DNA of 64,000 bases from an uncultured Clostridia bacterium (lineage in GTDB: Bacteria > Bacillota > Clostridia > Christensenellales > CAMQZB01), in contig CAMQZB010000007.1 of NCBI GenBank assembly GCA_947039455.1, forward strand, positions 1 to 64,000, given 5' to 3'. The position numbers and the translations under genes are program-made. The notes under the pieces are model-generated. The model saw nothing but the letters and a program-made list of their open reading frames with translations, was not told the origin of the DNA and did no database searches. Positions 16,326 through 24,557 of this stretch are shown here, one piece after another (position 1 is the first letter of the stretch; the number at the start of each line of letters is the position of its first letter).

Positions 16326-17459
16326 ATGGAAAAAAAGCATATTAGAATAGGAATAATAGTGGCGATATTAAGTATTATTGTGTTATATTTGAAAGACATA
16401 ATAGATATTGCGCATTGGGTACTAGTAGTGCTAAAACCGCTTTTTCTGGGTATTCTTTTCGCGTTGATGTTAAAAATTCCAATGTTGTTTTGTGAAAGGA
16501 AATTATTGAGGAAATTATCCCATAAGAATTTTAAGTTAGCTCGAGGACTGTCACTTGCTTTCAGTTTCTTACTGATAGTAACTATTTTCGGATTTTTCAT
16601 ATTCGTACTACTGCCACAAGTGGGCGCAAGTTTCGTTGGCGTGTTACAAGAAGTGCCTGAATTTATTGATTCAGTAATGGTTAGGTTTGGTGTTACAAGC
16701 GAAATCTTATCCGAGTTTTTCCTATCAATAGAAGAAGACATAAACAACATCTTGAAACAAATTTTAGCATATACACCTGATGTTATGAATTTTATAATAA
16801 AGACAGTGGGAAGTGTTTCAAACATCTTCTTTGCAATGACTTTCGCTGTTTATATACTCTTTGACATGGAAGCAATGGCTAATCGGTACCACAAAATAGT
16901 GCATGCAATTATGCCAAATAAATACGGAAAATACCTGTCTTCAATTACTAATAAAGTAGCTGTTCAATTTGATAACTTCTTCAACGGACAATTAATTGAA
17001 GCAATGATACTTGGTGGAATTTGCCTAGTGGGAATGCTTATTCTTCAAATCCCATACGCAGTTTTAGTGTCAACAATAATCGCAATTACCGCAATAATTC
17101 CTATAGTTGGAGCGTATATTGGCACGATTCCAGCAGTATTAATTATTATGGTGGAAAGTCCGATAATGGCACTAGTTTTCGTGATTTTCATAATTGTATT
17201 ACAAAATGTGGAAGGTGATTTTATTTATCCTCACGTAGTAGGAAACCGAGTAGCATTGTCGCCACTTTTCGTGTTGCTAGCAATAATTGTTGGCGTAGCT
17301 GTTGGTGGCGTTGTAGGAATATTTATTTTTATCCCACTAACAAGTGTTATATATAAAGAAGTTAGCGATTATATAAACAATAAGCAAAAGGCTGAAAATG
17401 CAGAAAATCCTGTTGTAATCAACCTTGAAAAAATAGAAGAAAATAACGATAAAATATAG
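16326..17459 (+). CDS. AI-2E family transporter, first of a tandem pair
   Basis: 377 residues with about eight hydrophobic segments in the pattern of the UPF0118/AI-2E exporter family. Seen: an N-terminal hydrophobic pair (LKDIIDIAHWVLVVLKPLFLG), LLPQVGASFV, and the conserved C-terminal hairpins (VSTIIAITAIIPIVGAYIGTIP; FIYPHVVGNRVALSPLFVLLAI). Members export diverse small molecules or act as Na+/H+ antiporters, so the substrate is open. ATG 16326 follows GGGGA; an ATG 12 nt upstream overlaps that site. The next gene is a close paralogue. Confidence 0.88.
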   Translation: MEKKHIRIGIIVAILSIIVLYLKDIIDIAHWVLVVLKPLFLGILFALMLKIPMLFCERKLLRKLSHKNFKLARGLSLAFSFLLIVTIFGFFIFVLLPQVGASFVGVLQEVPEFIDSVMVRFGVTSEILSEFFLSIEEDINNILKQILAYTPDVMNFIIKTVGSVSNIFFAMTFAVYILFDMEAMANRYHKIVHAIMPNKYGKYLSSITNKVAVQFDNFFNGQLIEAMILGGICLVGMLILQIPYAVLVSTIIAITAIIPIVGAYIGTIPAVLIIMVESPIMALVFVIFIIVLQNVEGDFIYPHVVGNRVALSPLFVLLAIIVGVAVGGVVGIFIFIPLTSVIYKEVSDYINNKQKAENAENPVVINLEKIEENNDKI

Positions 17460-17584
17460 TCCTATATAATGTATAGTAAAAATGCCATAAAATTTAATGT
17501 TTCAACTCATAATTTCCCAACAAATTGTATATAGTATAATGTGTAGAACGATTTCTTTAATTTAGATGAATTTCGTAAATTGTA

Positions 17585-17613
17585 TTGACAAATTGCTGAA
17601 AATAAGTTATATT
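17585..17613 (+). promoter_or_regulatory. sigma-A promoter, second duplicated copy
   Basis: -35 TTGACA (17585-17590), 17-bp spacer, -10 TATATT (17608-17613). It is identical to the promoter of the upstream paralogue over 29 bp. Confidence 0.85.
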
Positions 17614-17670
17614 TAAAGTAATGCTTGATTTAAAGCGAAATTTTAACACTAAATTACATGGGGGACAAAA

Positions 17671-18807
17671 GTGAAAAAAGAACATATAAAGTTTGGGATT
17701 TTTGCAGTTTTAGCGCTAATGGTAGTGCTTTATGTGAAAGATATATTGAATATTTTTGATTGGCTTTGGATAATGCTTGAACCGGTTCTTTTGGGAATAC
17801 TTATTGCACTTGTGTTGAAAGGCCCAATGGTATTTTTCGAAAAAAGACTACTTAAAAAATTAGTTAAAAAGAATTTTAAGCTTGCTCGTGCATTATCACT
17901 AACAATGAGTTTCTTGTTGGTTGTAATATTTACTTTATTTGTAATCTTCGTGTTGCTTCCTCAAGTAGGTGCAAGTTTGTCAAGTTTACTAGCACAATTA
18001 CCAGCATACTTTGAGTCTGTTATGGTTTTCTTGCAGGATTTGTTTGACAATTTAGGAGTACCAAGCGATACTTTGTCTAATTTCTTTGTATCAATTCAAG
18101 GTGACTTGAATACATTATTAAAACAAATATTAAGTTTGACTCCAGATATTCTTTTATATGGATCAAAACTAATTTCAATAGGAACAAACATATTCTTAGC
18201 ATTTACTTTTGCTATGTATATTTTATTCGATATGGAAGGTATGGGAAAAAGATACCACAAAGTGGTAAATGCAATCATGCCTAACAAAAAAGGTGCGTAT
18301 GTTTCAAGAATGTCTAACGAAACAGTAACCCAATTTGGAAAATTCATTAATGGGCAAGTAATTGAAGCAATGATCCTTGGAACAATCTGTTTCGTGGGTA
18401 TGCTTGTTATGGGTATCCCTTATGCGCCTCTTGTTTCAACGATTATTACAATCACAGCGATCATTCCGATTGTTGGTGCACTTCTAGGAACAGTTCCAGC
18501 GGTATTTATTATCATGGTTGAAAGCCCAATGCTAGCAATCGTATTTGTTTTCTATATTATCATTGTACAAATTGTGGAAGGCAACTTTATCTATCCTTAC
18601 ATTGTTGGAAACAGAGTAGAGTTATCACCATTCTTCGTTATGCTAGCAATCGTCCTTGGTGGCGGTTTCGGTGGAGTAGTAGGAATTATTGTGTTCATTC
18701 CACTTATGAGTGTAGTTTATAAAGAAATAAGCATTTACGTAAACAAGAAAGACGCATTGCTGAAAGAAGGTAAATTATATAAAGACACTGATTTAAAAGA
18801 AGAATAG
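17671..18807 (+). CDS. AI-2E family transporter, second of a tandem pair
   Basis: 378 residues, alignable along its whole length with the preceding gene (shared LLPQVGAS, YILFDMEGM, IVGNRVELSPFFVMLAI). It starts at GTG 17671 behind GGGGGA. The membrane topology is the same. Gene and promoter were evidently duplicated together. The most visible differences lie in the segment around residues 105-125, where this copy is longer, and in the charged C-terminal tail. Confidence 0.88.
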   Translation: MKKEHIKFGIFAVLALMVVLYVKDILNIFDWLWIMLEPVLLGILIALVLKGPMVFFEKRLLKKLVKKNFKLARALSLTMSFLLVVIFTLFVIFVLLPQVGASLSSLLAQLPAYFESVMVFLQDLFDNLGVPSDTLSNFFVSIQGDLNTLLKQILSLTPDILLYGSKLISIGTNIFLAFTFAMYILFDMEGMGKRYHKVVNAIMPNKKGAYVSRMSNETVTQFGKFINGQVIEAMILGTICFVGMLVMGIPYAPLVSTIITITAIIPIVGALLGTVPAVFIIMVESPMLAIVFVFYIIIVQIVEGNFIYPYIVGNRVELSPFFVMLAIVLGGGFGGVVGIIVFIPLMSVVYKEISIYVNKKDALLKEGKLYKDTDLKEE

Positions 18808-18826
18808 AAATTAATTTAAAATTTTA

Positions 18827-18865
18827 TTAGCGATACATTTGTTTTTCGATGTGTCGCTAATTATA
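18827..18865 (+). terminator. intrinsic terminator after the AI-2E pair
   Basis: The hairpin TTAGCGATACAT / ATGTGTCGCTAA has one internal wobble. Its T tail is short, so efficiency may be modest. Confidence 0.6.
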
Positions 18866-18902
18866 TTTAGTCTATCAAAATAAATTATAAAAGATTTTAC
18901 AA

Positions 18903-20417
18903 ATGAATAATGAGGAATTAGTTGAGAAACTTAAAATAGTGAATTACCGACCGTTAACGGTGGTTTTTCTGTCCATGATAGTGGGAATAATTCTATCGAT
19001 AAAGCTAGCAAGTGTACTATATTTGCTGGCTATTTTGCTGTCAATTTTTATTGTCGAAATTTGTCGATTAATAAACAAAAGCCACCATAAAGACATGAAA
19101 TTACGACTAACAAGAGTAATTCTGTTTGCAACTTGTTTTGGAATGATTTTAGGTTTAACACAAATTTTTATACAACAGTCTAATGTGCCTATCTATACTG
19201 GTGAGTGTCAAGGTAGAATAAAAGAGATATCAATTAGTGGAGAAACAGCAAAATATTACTGCGAAGATTTCACCGTTGATGGAGAGAATATTTCAGGGAA
19301 TGTAGTTGTGAAAGACAGTATAATAAGAGACCTTGCTGTGGGTGACTATATTCGTTATGAAGGTAAAATTGAGAAGTTGCAAGTAATTAATCAATACCGA
19401 ATTAATTCAAACTATTTGAACAATAACATAACCTATTCTAGTGAAATAGAAAATGATATAGACTTTAAGAAAGGGTCTCCGAAACTAGCTGAGAGTATCC
19501 GCATTAGTTCGCTAAATGCCTTAAGGAATACCATGTCGGAAGGGCAAGCTGGAATTTCATACGCAATGTTGTTTGGTGACACAGCATTAATCGAAGATAG
19601 AGTTTTAGACGCCTTTCAAATATCAGGTATCTCGCATATGTTCGCAGTTTCTGGACTTCATATTGGAATATTCTACGGTTTCTTCGCATGGTTATTTACG
19701 AAAATGCGACTATCACGTAATGTGAAGAATCCATTAGTGCTGATTTTAGTTTGTTACTATACGTACATTTGCGGATCAACGCCATCATCAGTTAGAGCAA
19801 CAATAATGGTAATGGTTTTCACACTAGCTGAGTATGTGAAAACAGAAATCGACCAACTATCCAGTCTATCAATGGCAGGAATTGTAGTATTGTTAATCAA
19901 TCCGTTCTCATGTTTCACCGTAGGTTTCTCCCTATCGTTCATAGCAGTTTTATCACTGATTTCAATTGGAAGAACATTGAATTGCACTATGAAATCCATG
20001 CCCTATAGATTAAGAAACACCCTAGCACCAATTATAGCTATTCAAATACTAACAGTGCCGATAGTGTCCCATTACTTTGGTTACGTGTCAATGTTTTCGC
20101 CAATAGTAAATATGTTTTTAATACCAGTAGTGTCGATAATTTACATATACAATATAATAACTCTTGTAATCTATCAATTAATCGGACTGAATTTATTGCA
20201 ATTGTCAGGAGCATTACTTGGTGTAATAACAAATGTGCTTGGAATGTTAAGCCAACTTAAATTCGCACAAATGAACATCTCATTTTCGCTAGGTTCAATG
20301 ATGTTTTATTATCCAGCAATATTTGTGGCAAGCGATTATTATATGGTACGAAAAAAGACCAAAATAGTGATGGCGACTATCCTCCTTACCTTAAGTTTCT
20401 TTAGCTTAATACTCTAA
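18903..20417 (+). CDS. comEC: ComEC/Rec2-type DNA uptake channel protein lacking the beta-lactamase domain
   Basis: 504 residues. It has N-terminal membrane helices, an OB-like extracellular segment (CQGRIKEISISGETAKYYCEDF), then the competence domain. The hallmark GISHMFAVSGLHIGIFYG is followed by about seven further helices. ComEC forms the inner-membrane channel that passes single-stranded DNA during transformation. Full-length ComEC of about 750 residues ends in a metallo-beta-lactamase nuclease-like domain; here the frame stops soon after the last helices, so that domain is absent. There is no ribosome site before ATG 18903. holA follows, as is common in Firmicutes. Confidence 0.85.
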   Translation: MNNEELVEKLKIVNYRPLTVVFLSMIVGIILSIKLASVLYLLAILLSIFIVEICRLINKSHHKDMKLRLTRVILFATCFGMILGLTQIFIQQSNVPIYTGECQGRIKEISISGETAKYYCEDFTVDGENISGNVVVKDSIIRDLAVGDYIRYEGKIEKLQVINQYRINSNYLNNNITYSSEIENDIDFKKGSPKLAESIRISSLNALRNTMSEGQAGISYAMLFGDTALIEDRVLDAFQISGISHMFAVSGLHIGIFYGFFAWLFTKMRLSRNVKNPLVLILVCYYTYICGSTPSSVRATIMVMVFTLAEYVKTEIDQLSSLSMAGIVVLLINPFSCFTVGFSLSFIAVLSLISIGRTLNCTMKSMPYRLRNTLAPIIAIQILTVPIVSHYFGYVSMFSPIVNMFLIPVVSIIYIYNIITLVIYQLIGLNLLQLSGALLGVITNVLGMLSQLKFAQMNISFSLGSMMFYYPAIFVASDYYMVRKKTKIVMATILLTLSFFSLIL

Positions 20418-20483
20418 ATTATAACTAAATTGTGAAAGAATTATGTTAATTATGTGATAGTTTTAATTACCAGCTATTATGTG

Positions 20484-20513
20484 TTGTTATTACTTTGAGA
20501 ATTGTGGTATAAT
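20484..20513 (+). promoter_or_regulatory. promoter for holA
   Basis: -35 TTGTTA (20484-20489), 18-bp spacer, extended -10 TGG-TATAAT (20505-20513). Confidence 0.65.
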
Positions 20514-20541
20514 AAATAAAATCCGAAGAAAGTGGAGTAGT

Positions 20542-21495
20542 ATGAAATTTATTGAGTTTTCAAAAAATTTGAATAAAGAAAAATTGCAGTTGGGCTACCT
20601 AATTCAAGGTGACGACAGTTATTTTAGGAAAAAAGCTGTAGATCGAATTATTGCAACGGTAAACGTAGATAATAAGGAATTGAACTTTTCAACCTTTGAC
20701 GATAGTAAGAAAGAAGACTTTCTCATGTCGTTAAACTCCTATCCGTTAATGTCTGATTTTAGACTGTCAATAATAGAAGTGGACAAAACTGACGAAGTTT
20801 TTCACGGTAAACTGAAAAAGTATTTTGCTGACCCAAACCCCACCTGTATTGCGGTAGTGGTAAATTCAGCGGAAATATCAAAAGATATTGATGGTATGTT
20901 TACTGTGGAATGTAAAAAAGAAACCCTTGGAATGCTTGCAAAATGGGTAGAAGTAACCTTCAAAAAAGAAGGCAAAACTATCACAAGTGTCTTAGCAAAC
21001 CAGTTAGTGGAGCGATGTAGTATGGATATGCTAAGGATTTCCCAAGGCGTAGATATGCTTGTTTGCTACAATAAAGACAAGACGGAAATCACAAGTGAAA
21101 GTGTACATGAACTAATTCCAGCCTACTTAGAAGCGGAAGTTTTTGATTTGGTGAACATGATTGTTGAGAAGAACCAACAACGCACAATGGAATTATACGC
21201 CTCCTTCAAAGCACAAAAAGTTGAAACTACGAAAGTGCTAGCACTGCTTTATGGAAACTATAGAAGAATGTTCCTAGCAAGTGTTTCAACAGCTTCGGAA
21301 GAAGAACTTGCAACTGCTCTAAAAGTTAAACCCTTTGCTATTAAAAAAGCAAGGTCATTAGGAAAAAAATATACAAAAGTAAGACTGAAAAACTGCCTTG
21401 AGATAATTTCAAAAGCAGAATTCGGAATCAAAAGTGGAAAAATATCACAAGAAGAAGTGCTGTTGACTACTATTTTATTATTATTGGAGAATTAA
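20542..21495 (+). CDS. holA: DNA polymerase III delta subunit
   Basis: The 317-residue clamp-loader subunit that opens the sliding clamp. Seen: an N-terminal YLIQGDDSYFRKKAVDRI typical of delta, a middle AAA+-like region (LVERCSMDMLRISQGVDML) and a helical C-terminal domain (QQRTMELYASFKAQKVETTKVLALLYGNYRRMF). ATG 20542 follows GTGGAG; an earlier in-frame ATG lies inside the promoter. The comEC-holA order supports the call. Confidence 0.88.
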   Translation: MKFIEFSKNLNKEKLQLGYLIQGDDSYFRKKAVDRIIATVNVDNKELNFSTFDDSKKEDFLMSLNSYPLMSDFRLSIIEVDKTDEVFHGKLKKYFADPNPTCIAVVVNSAEISKDIDGMFTVECKKETLGMLAKWVEVTFKKEGKTITSVLANQLVERCSMDMLRISQGVDMLVCYNKDKTEITSESVHELIPAYLEAEVFDLVNMIVEKNQQRTMELYASFKAQKVETTKVLALLYGNYRRMFLASVSTASEEELATALKVKPFAIKKARSLGKKYTKVRLKNCLEIISKAEFGIKSGKISQEEVLLTTILLLLEN

Positions 21496-21498
21496 ATT

Positions 21499-22071
21499 AT
21501 GGGATCGTTAATGAGAAAAGAGGGCGTGATAACAACACCCTTCACAAAGAAACACAAAATACTTGTTTACCTATTATTGTTTTTAACATTTTTGGTAACT
21601 GATGTTTTTTCAGTAAGAAGCGAATTTATGTGGTACACATCGCTGGCAACGGAAATGACAGGAATCGCAATTCCGTTGACACTTAGCACATTTGTTGTGT
21701 ATGTAGTGCTGGATGCGATAGTTTCAATTTTGTTGTTAGAACTATATCTGACTGTATATTACTTTTTCGCATTTCAATCAATGCGCGGATTTATGCCTAT
21801 TTCCAACAGGGAATTCAAGGAAAACTCACGTCCTTTCTTTATTATAAGGAACATCATTTGGGCAGGATTATCAAGCCTTATGTGGTTACCGGGCGGATAT
21901 TTTATCGGAGTGGGAAGTTTGTTATTTGAATTAATTGCAACAATGATAATTCTGTTCCCGATGTTTTTCTTTATGAAAAAACATTTTGTAAAAGACGGCT
22001 ACGCAGGAAAAATATTCAACAGCTTCATAATTCCTTTTGTGATTTATAACAGCTTATTCATTTTCTTTTAA
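21499..22071 (+). CDS. membrane protein of unknown function
   Basis: 190 residues with about four transmembrane segments (ILVYLLLFLTFLVTDVF; ALVVYVVLDAIVSILLLELY-like; FFIIRNIIWAGLSSLMW; ATMIILFPMFFF). The family is not recognised. It starts 3 nt after the holA stop and ends 12 nt before the pseudo-peptidase gene, so it is probably co-transcribed with both. An ATG 12 nt further in is an alternative start. Confidence 0.7.
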   Translation: MGSLMRKEGVITTPFTKKHKILVYLLLFLTFLVTDVFSVRSEFMWYTSLATEMTGIAIPLTLSTFVVYVVLDAIVSILLLELYLTVYYFFAFQSMRGFMPISNREFKENSRPFFIIRNIIWAGLSSLMWLPGGYFIGVGSLLFELIATMIILFPMFFFMKKHFVKDGYAGKIFNSFIIPFVIYNSLFIFF

Positions 22072-22083
22072 GGAGTAATAACT

Positions 22084-23463
22084 ATGAGTACGAAAAAAAT
22101 AAAACGTTTATTAATTTTATGTCTAGCAATTTTACTATGCCTATCAATCGTAGGTTCATCAGTGATGATAGCGCTAGGTGATGAAAATCAAAATATTGAA
22201 AACAACAAGCCTATTTTTACTGAAAATGGGGATAATATAATGGTAGAGGGTGAAAAAGTATTTGAAATCTGGAAAGCATTTCAAGAAGCACACCCAAATA
22301 GAACTGGTGCAACTGACTTTGAAGTCGAAGCAGCTAACTATTTAGCGGAGCAATTCGCTGAAATCGGTGTTGAAAAAGTCAACGATAATTATATTAAATC
22401 ATTCAGCAAGTTTATCGACAAAAACGACGGAACGGGTACAATGAGCTACTCACAAAATGTTGTTGGAATGCAAAAGTCTAAAACTTCTAACGGAAAACAA
22501 GTGATAATCGGCGCAAGTTACGACAATGGCTACGGAGTTCCCGCTAGTGCATCTTCTGAAGGTGCTTCTGGAAACGGAAGTAGCGTTGCGGTGGTTCTTG
22601 CACTTGCGGAAGTGTTGAAAAATTACGAATTTGATTTTGATATAGTGTACGTGTTTTTCGGTATGGAAGCACAAGGCAATTACGGAAGCGAACATCACTT
22701 TTATACAATGACGGAAGCGGAAAAAGAGAACACACTTTTAATGGTGAACTTTGATTCAGTGATTACAGGTGATTATCTTTACGCATTTTCTGACGAAATT
22801 CCAAGACTTCACGAAGACATTTTTTTTCAAAACAGTGAAGAACTTGGCGAAAACATATTGGTAAAAACACCTACTGACAAAAAATCTTTGGTAGTACTTG
22901 GTGAAAAACCATTTCTTCACGTAGCAAATGACTCTGACAACGCAACATTTATTGAGGGTGAACTAAACACAATTTCATTTCTTGGCTATAATTTCACAAC
23001 TGAATTAGTAATGTCAGGAGCGGAAAAAGACGGGGAAGTGAACGTATTAGATACGAAAAATGACAATGTAAATTACATTGTGAATTTGTACGGAATGGAA
23101 CATATTACAACAAGATTTGAAAACGTAGTTAATGTTGTAGCGAACACTTTGACTGATCCGAATTTTGCAAGTGAAATGATAAATTCAAAAGAAAACCCAA
23201 CGGTAGCAAATATATTTTACAACAGATATTTCATAACGGCAGTTGGTATTGCAGTATTCGCATTGTTTATTTTAGGAGTGTATTTATTAAATAAAAAAGC
23301 ATCAAAAGAGATTCCAGAGAAATTTGACCAACAACCAAAAGCTACAGTAAACGAACAAGATATTTTCAATATGTTCGAAACAATCAAAAAACAACAACAG
23401 CAACAACAACGTGGACAACAAAATACGCAAAAAAAAGACGATGACGACGATATTTTTGGATAA
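22084..23463 (+). CDS. membrane-anchored M28-fold protein with degraded zinc site
   Basis: 459 residues. An N-terminal signal or anchor helix (LLILCLAILLCLSIVGSSVMI) is followed by an extracellular M28 aminopeptidase-like domain (about 70-370), a C-terminal membrane helix (AVGIAVFALFILGVYLL), and a cytoplasmic tail with a polyglutamine run and five acidic residues. In active M28 enzymes the zinc site reads HxD, then D, then EE. Here the matching positions are S145-x-D147, N164 and E195-A196, so three key residues are changed. The fold looks kept (FDIVYVFFGMEAQGNYGSEHH) but hydrolysis is doubtful. It follows the small membrane protein with GGAG spacing and is probably in one operon with it. 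Confidence 0.78.
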   Translation: MSTKKIKRLLILCLAILLCLSIVGSSVMIALGDENQNIENNKPIFTENGDNIMVEGEKVFEIWKAFQEAHPNRTGATDFEVEAANYLAEQFAEIGVEKVNDNYIKSFSKFIDKNDGTGTMSYSQNVVGMQKSKTSNGKQVIIGASYDNGYGVPASASSEGASGNGSSVAVVLALAEVLKNYEFDFDIVYVFFGMEAQGNYGSEHHFYTMTEAEKENTLLMVNFDSVITGDYLYAFSDEIPRLHEDIFFQNSEELGENILVKTPTDKKSLVVLGEKPFLHVANDSDNATFIEGELNTISFLGYNFTTELVMSGAEKDGEVNVLDTKNDNVNYIVNLYGMEHITTRFENVVNVVANTLTDPNFASEMINSKENPTVANIFYNRYFITAVGIAVFALFILGVYLLNKKASKEIPEKFDQQPKATVNEQDIFNMFETIKKQQQQQQRGQQNTQKKDDDDDIFG

Positions 23464-23569
23464 AATATTATAAAGTTGTGTAATTTGCTTTATTTTTTGT
23501 TGGAATTATATTACAATAGTGTATAAGCTATAATTTTTTTTATAATTTAAGCACAAAAGGAATAAAACT

Positions 23570-24376
23570 ATGACATATTTAACAACAATGCAACGATTTG
23601 CTGAATTATTTGCCAACTTGGTATTCATTGACATCATCGATATATTACTGCTAGCAGTGATGTTTTTATGTATGTTTTCTGTAGCCAAAAAGTATAATTC
23701 ATCTCACTTAATTGTGTCACTTACAATGCTGTTGTTGATCGGTTTTGTTTTTACATTACTAGAAGCAAAAATTATAACGATATTTGCGAAATGGTTCTTG
23801 ATTTCAATGCCACTTTTCTTTGTAATAGTATTTAGATCTGAGCTGAAACGTGAAATTTGGAAAAAATCACGTCAAGAACGAGCTGGAGAAATTGCAATAT
23901 CGAAATTCAACGGAACTGAAAAAGAGATACATGCGTGTATTCAAACAATAATAAAAGCGATGCAAAGTATGTCAAAGAAAAATGTAGGTGCGTTAATAAT
24001 TGTTATACCATCTAAAATCCCAATGCAAATTGCGGAGAGTGGAGTATTTCTAAACAGTGACTTGTCAACTGAAATTATTGAAAACATATTCACACCAAAC
24101 ACACCGTTGCACGATGGTGCAATGCTAATCACAGGAAACAAAATTTTAGCGGCAGGTTGTTTCTTGCCACTAACTCAAGATAATTCATTGCCGAAAGACC
24201 TTGGAACTCGCCACAGAGCAGGAATTGGTATTACGGAAATGGCTGACGTTTTGTCGCTAATAGTATCAGAAGAAACGGGTGTAATTTCATTCGTTCGTCG
24301 TGGAACTATCGAAAGATATGCCGACGCTGAAATGTTGGGTGACGCTCTAGCGAAAATTTATGGAATAAAGGAGTGA
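23570..24376 (+). CDS. cdaA: membrane diadenylate cyclase
   Basis: It makes cyclic di-AMP from two ATP, a second messenger for potassium and osmotic control and cell-wall homeostasis. The 268-residue protein has three N-terminal membrane helices, then the DAC domain with both catalytic motifs: LHDGAMLI (DGA) and GTRHRAGIG (RHR). Its length is normal for CdaA. In most Firmicutes cdaA is followed by cdaR and glmM. Here the next frame is only a 50-residue membrane peptide. Confidence 0.94.
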   Translation: MTYLTTMQRFAELFANLVFIDIIDILLLAVMFLCMFSVAKKYNSSHLIVSLTMLLLIGFVFTLLEAKIITIFAKWFLISMPLFFVIVFRSELKREIWKKSRQERAGEIAISKFNGTEKEIHACIQTIIKAMQSMSKKNVGALIIVIPSKIPMQIAESGVFLNSDLSTEIIENIFTPNTPLHDGAMLITGNKILAAGCFLPLTQDNSLPKDLGTRHRAGIGITEMADVLSLIVSEETGVISFVRRGTIERYADAEMLGDALAKIYGIKE

Positions 24377-24383
24377 TAGAATT

Positions 24384-24536
24384 ATGAAAAAGAAAGTAAA
24401 ATCAAAATCAAACTCTAGCTCCAAATCCTTTAGAGAAATTGTGAAATCAGTTCTAAGTTCATTTGTGTCAAATTGGCTGACTTTTGCATTTGCAATTTTA
24501 TGTGCATTTATGGCATGGGTACTCTTGTCATTGTAA
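24384..24536 (+). CDS. 50-residue single-pass membrane protein downstream of cdaA
   Basis: ATG 24384 lies 8 nt after the cdaA stop behind AAGGAG. The product has a Lys/Ser-rich head (MKKKVKSKSNSSSK), then SNWLTFAFAILCAFMAWVLL as one membrane helix, and ends there. The NWL...A...AW pattern resembles the N-terminal anchor of CdaR (YbbR), the usual partner encoded at this position, but all YbbR repeats are missing. It could be a reduced CdaR or an unrelated small regulator of CdaA. A good ribosome site and tight spacing support real expression. Confidence 0.65.
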   Translation: MKKKVKSKSNSSSKSFREIVKSVLSSFVSNWLTFAFAILCAFMAWVLLSL

Positions 24537-24557
24537 ATTTAAATAAGGGTGAAAAAT

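Noticed and set aside
16304-16825. Antisense open frame of 173 codons inside the first AI-2E gene
   Set aside because: It is a shadow of a strongly supported coding frame, without ribosome site or motif.
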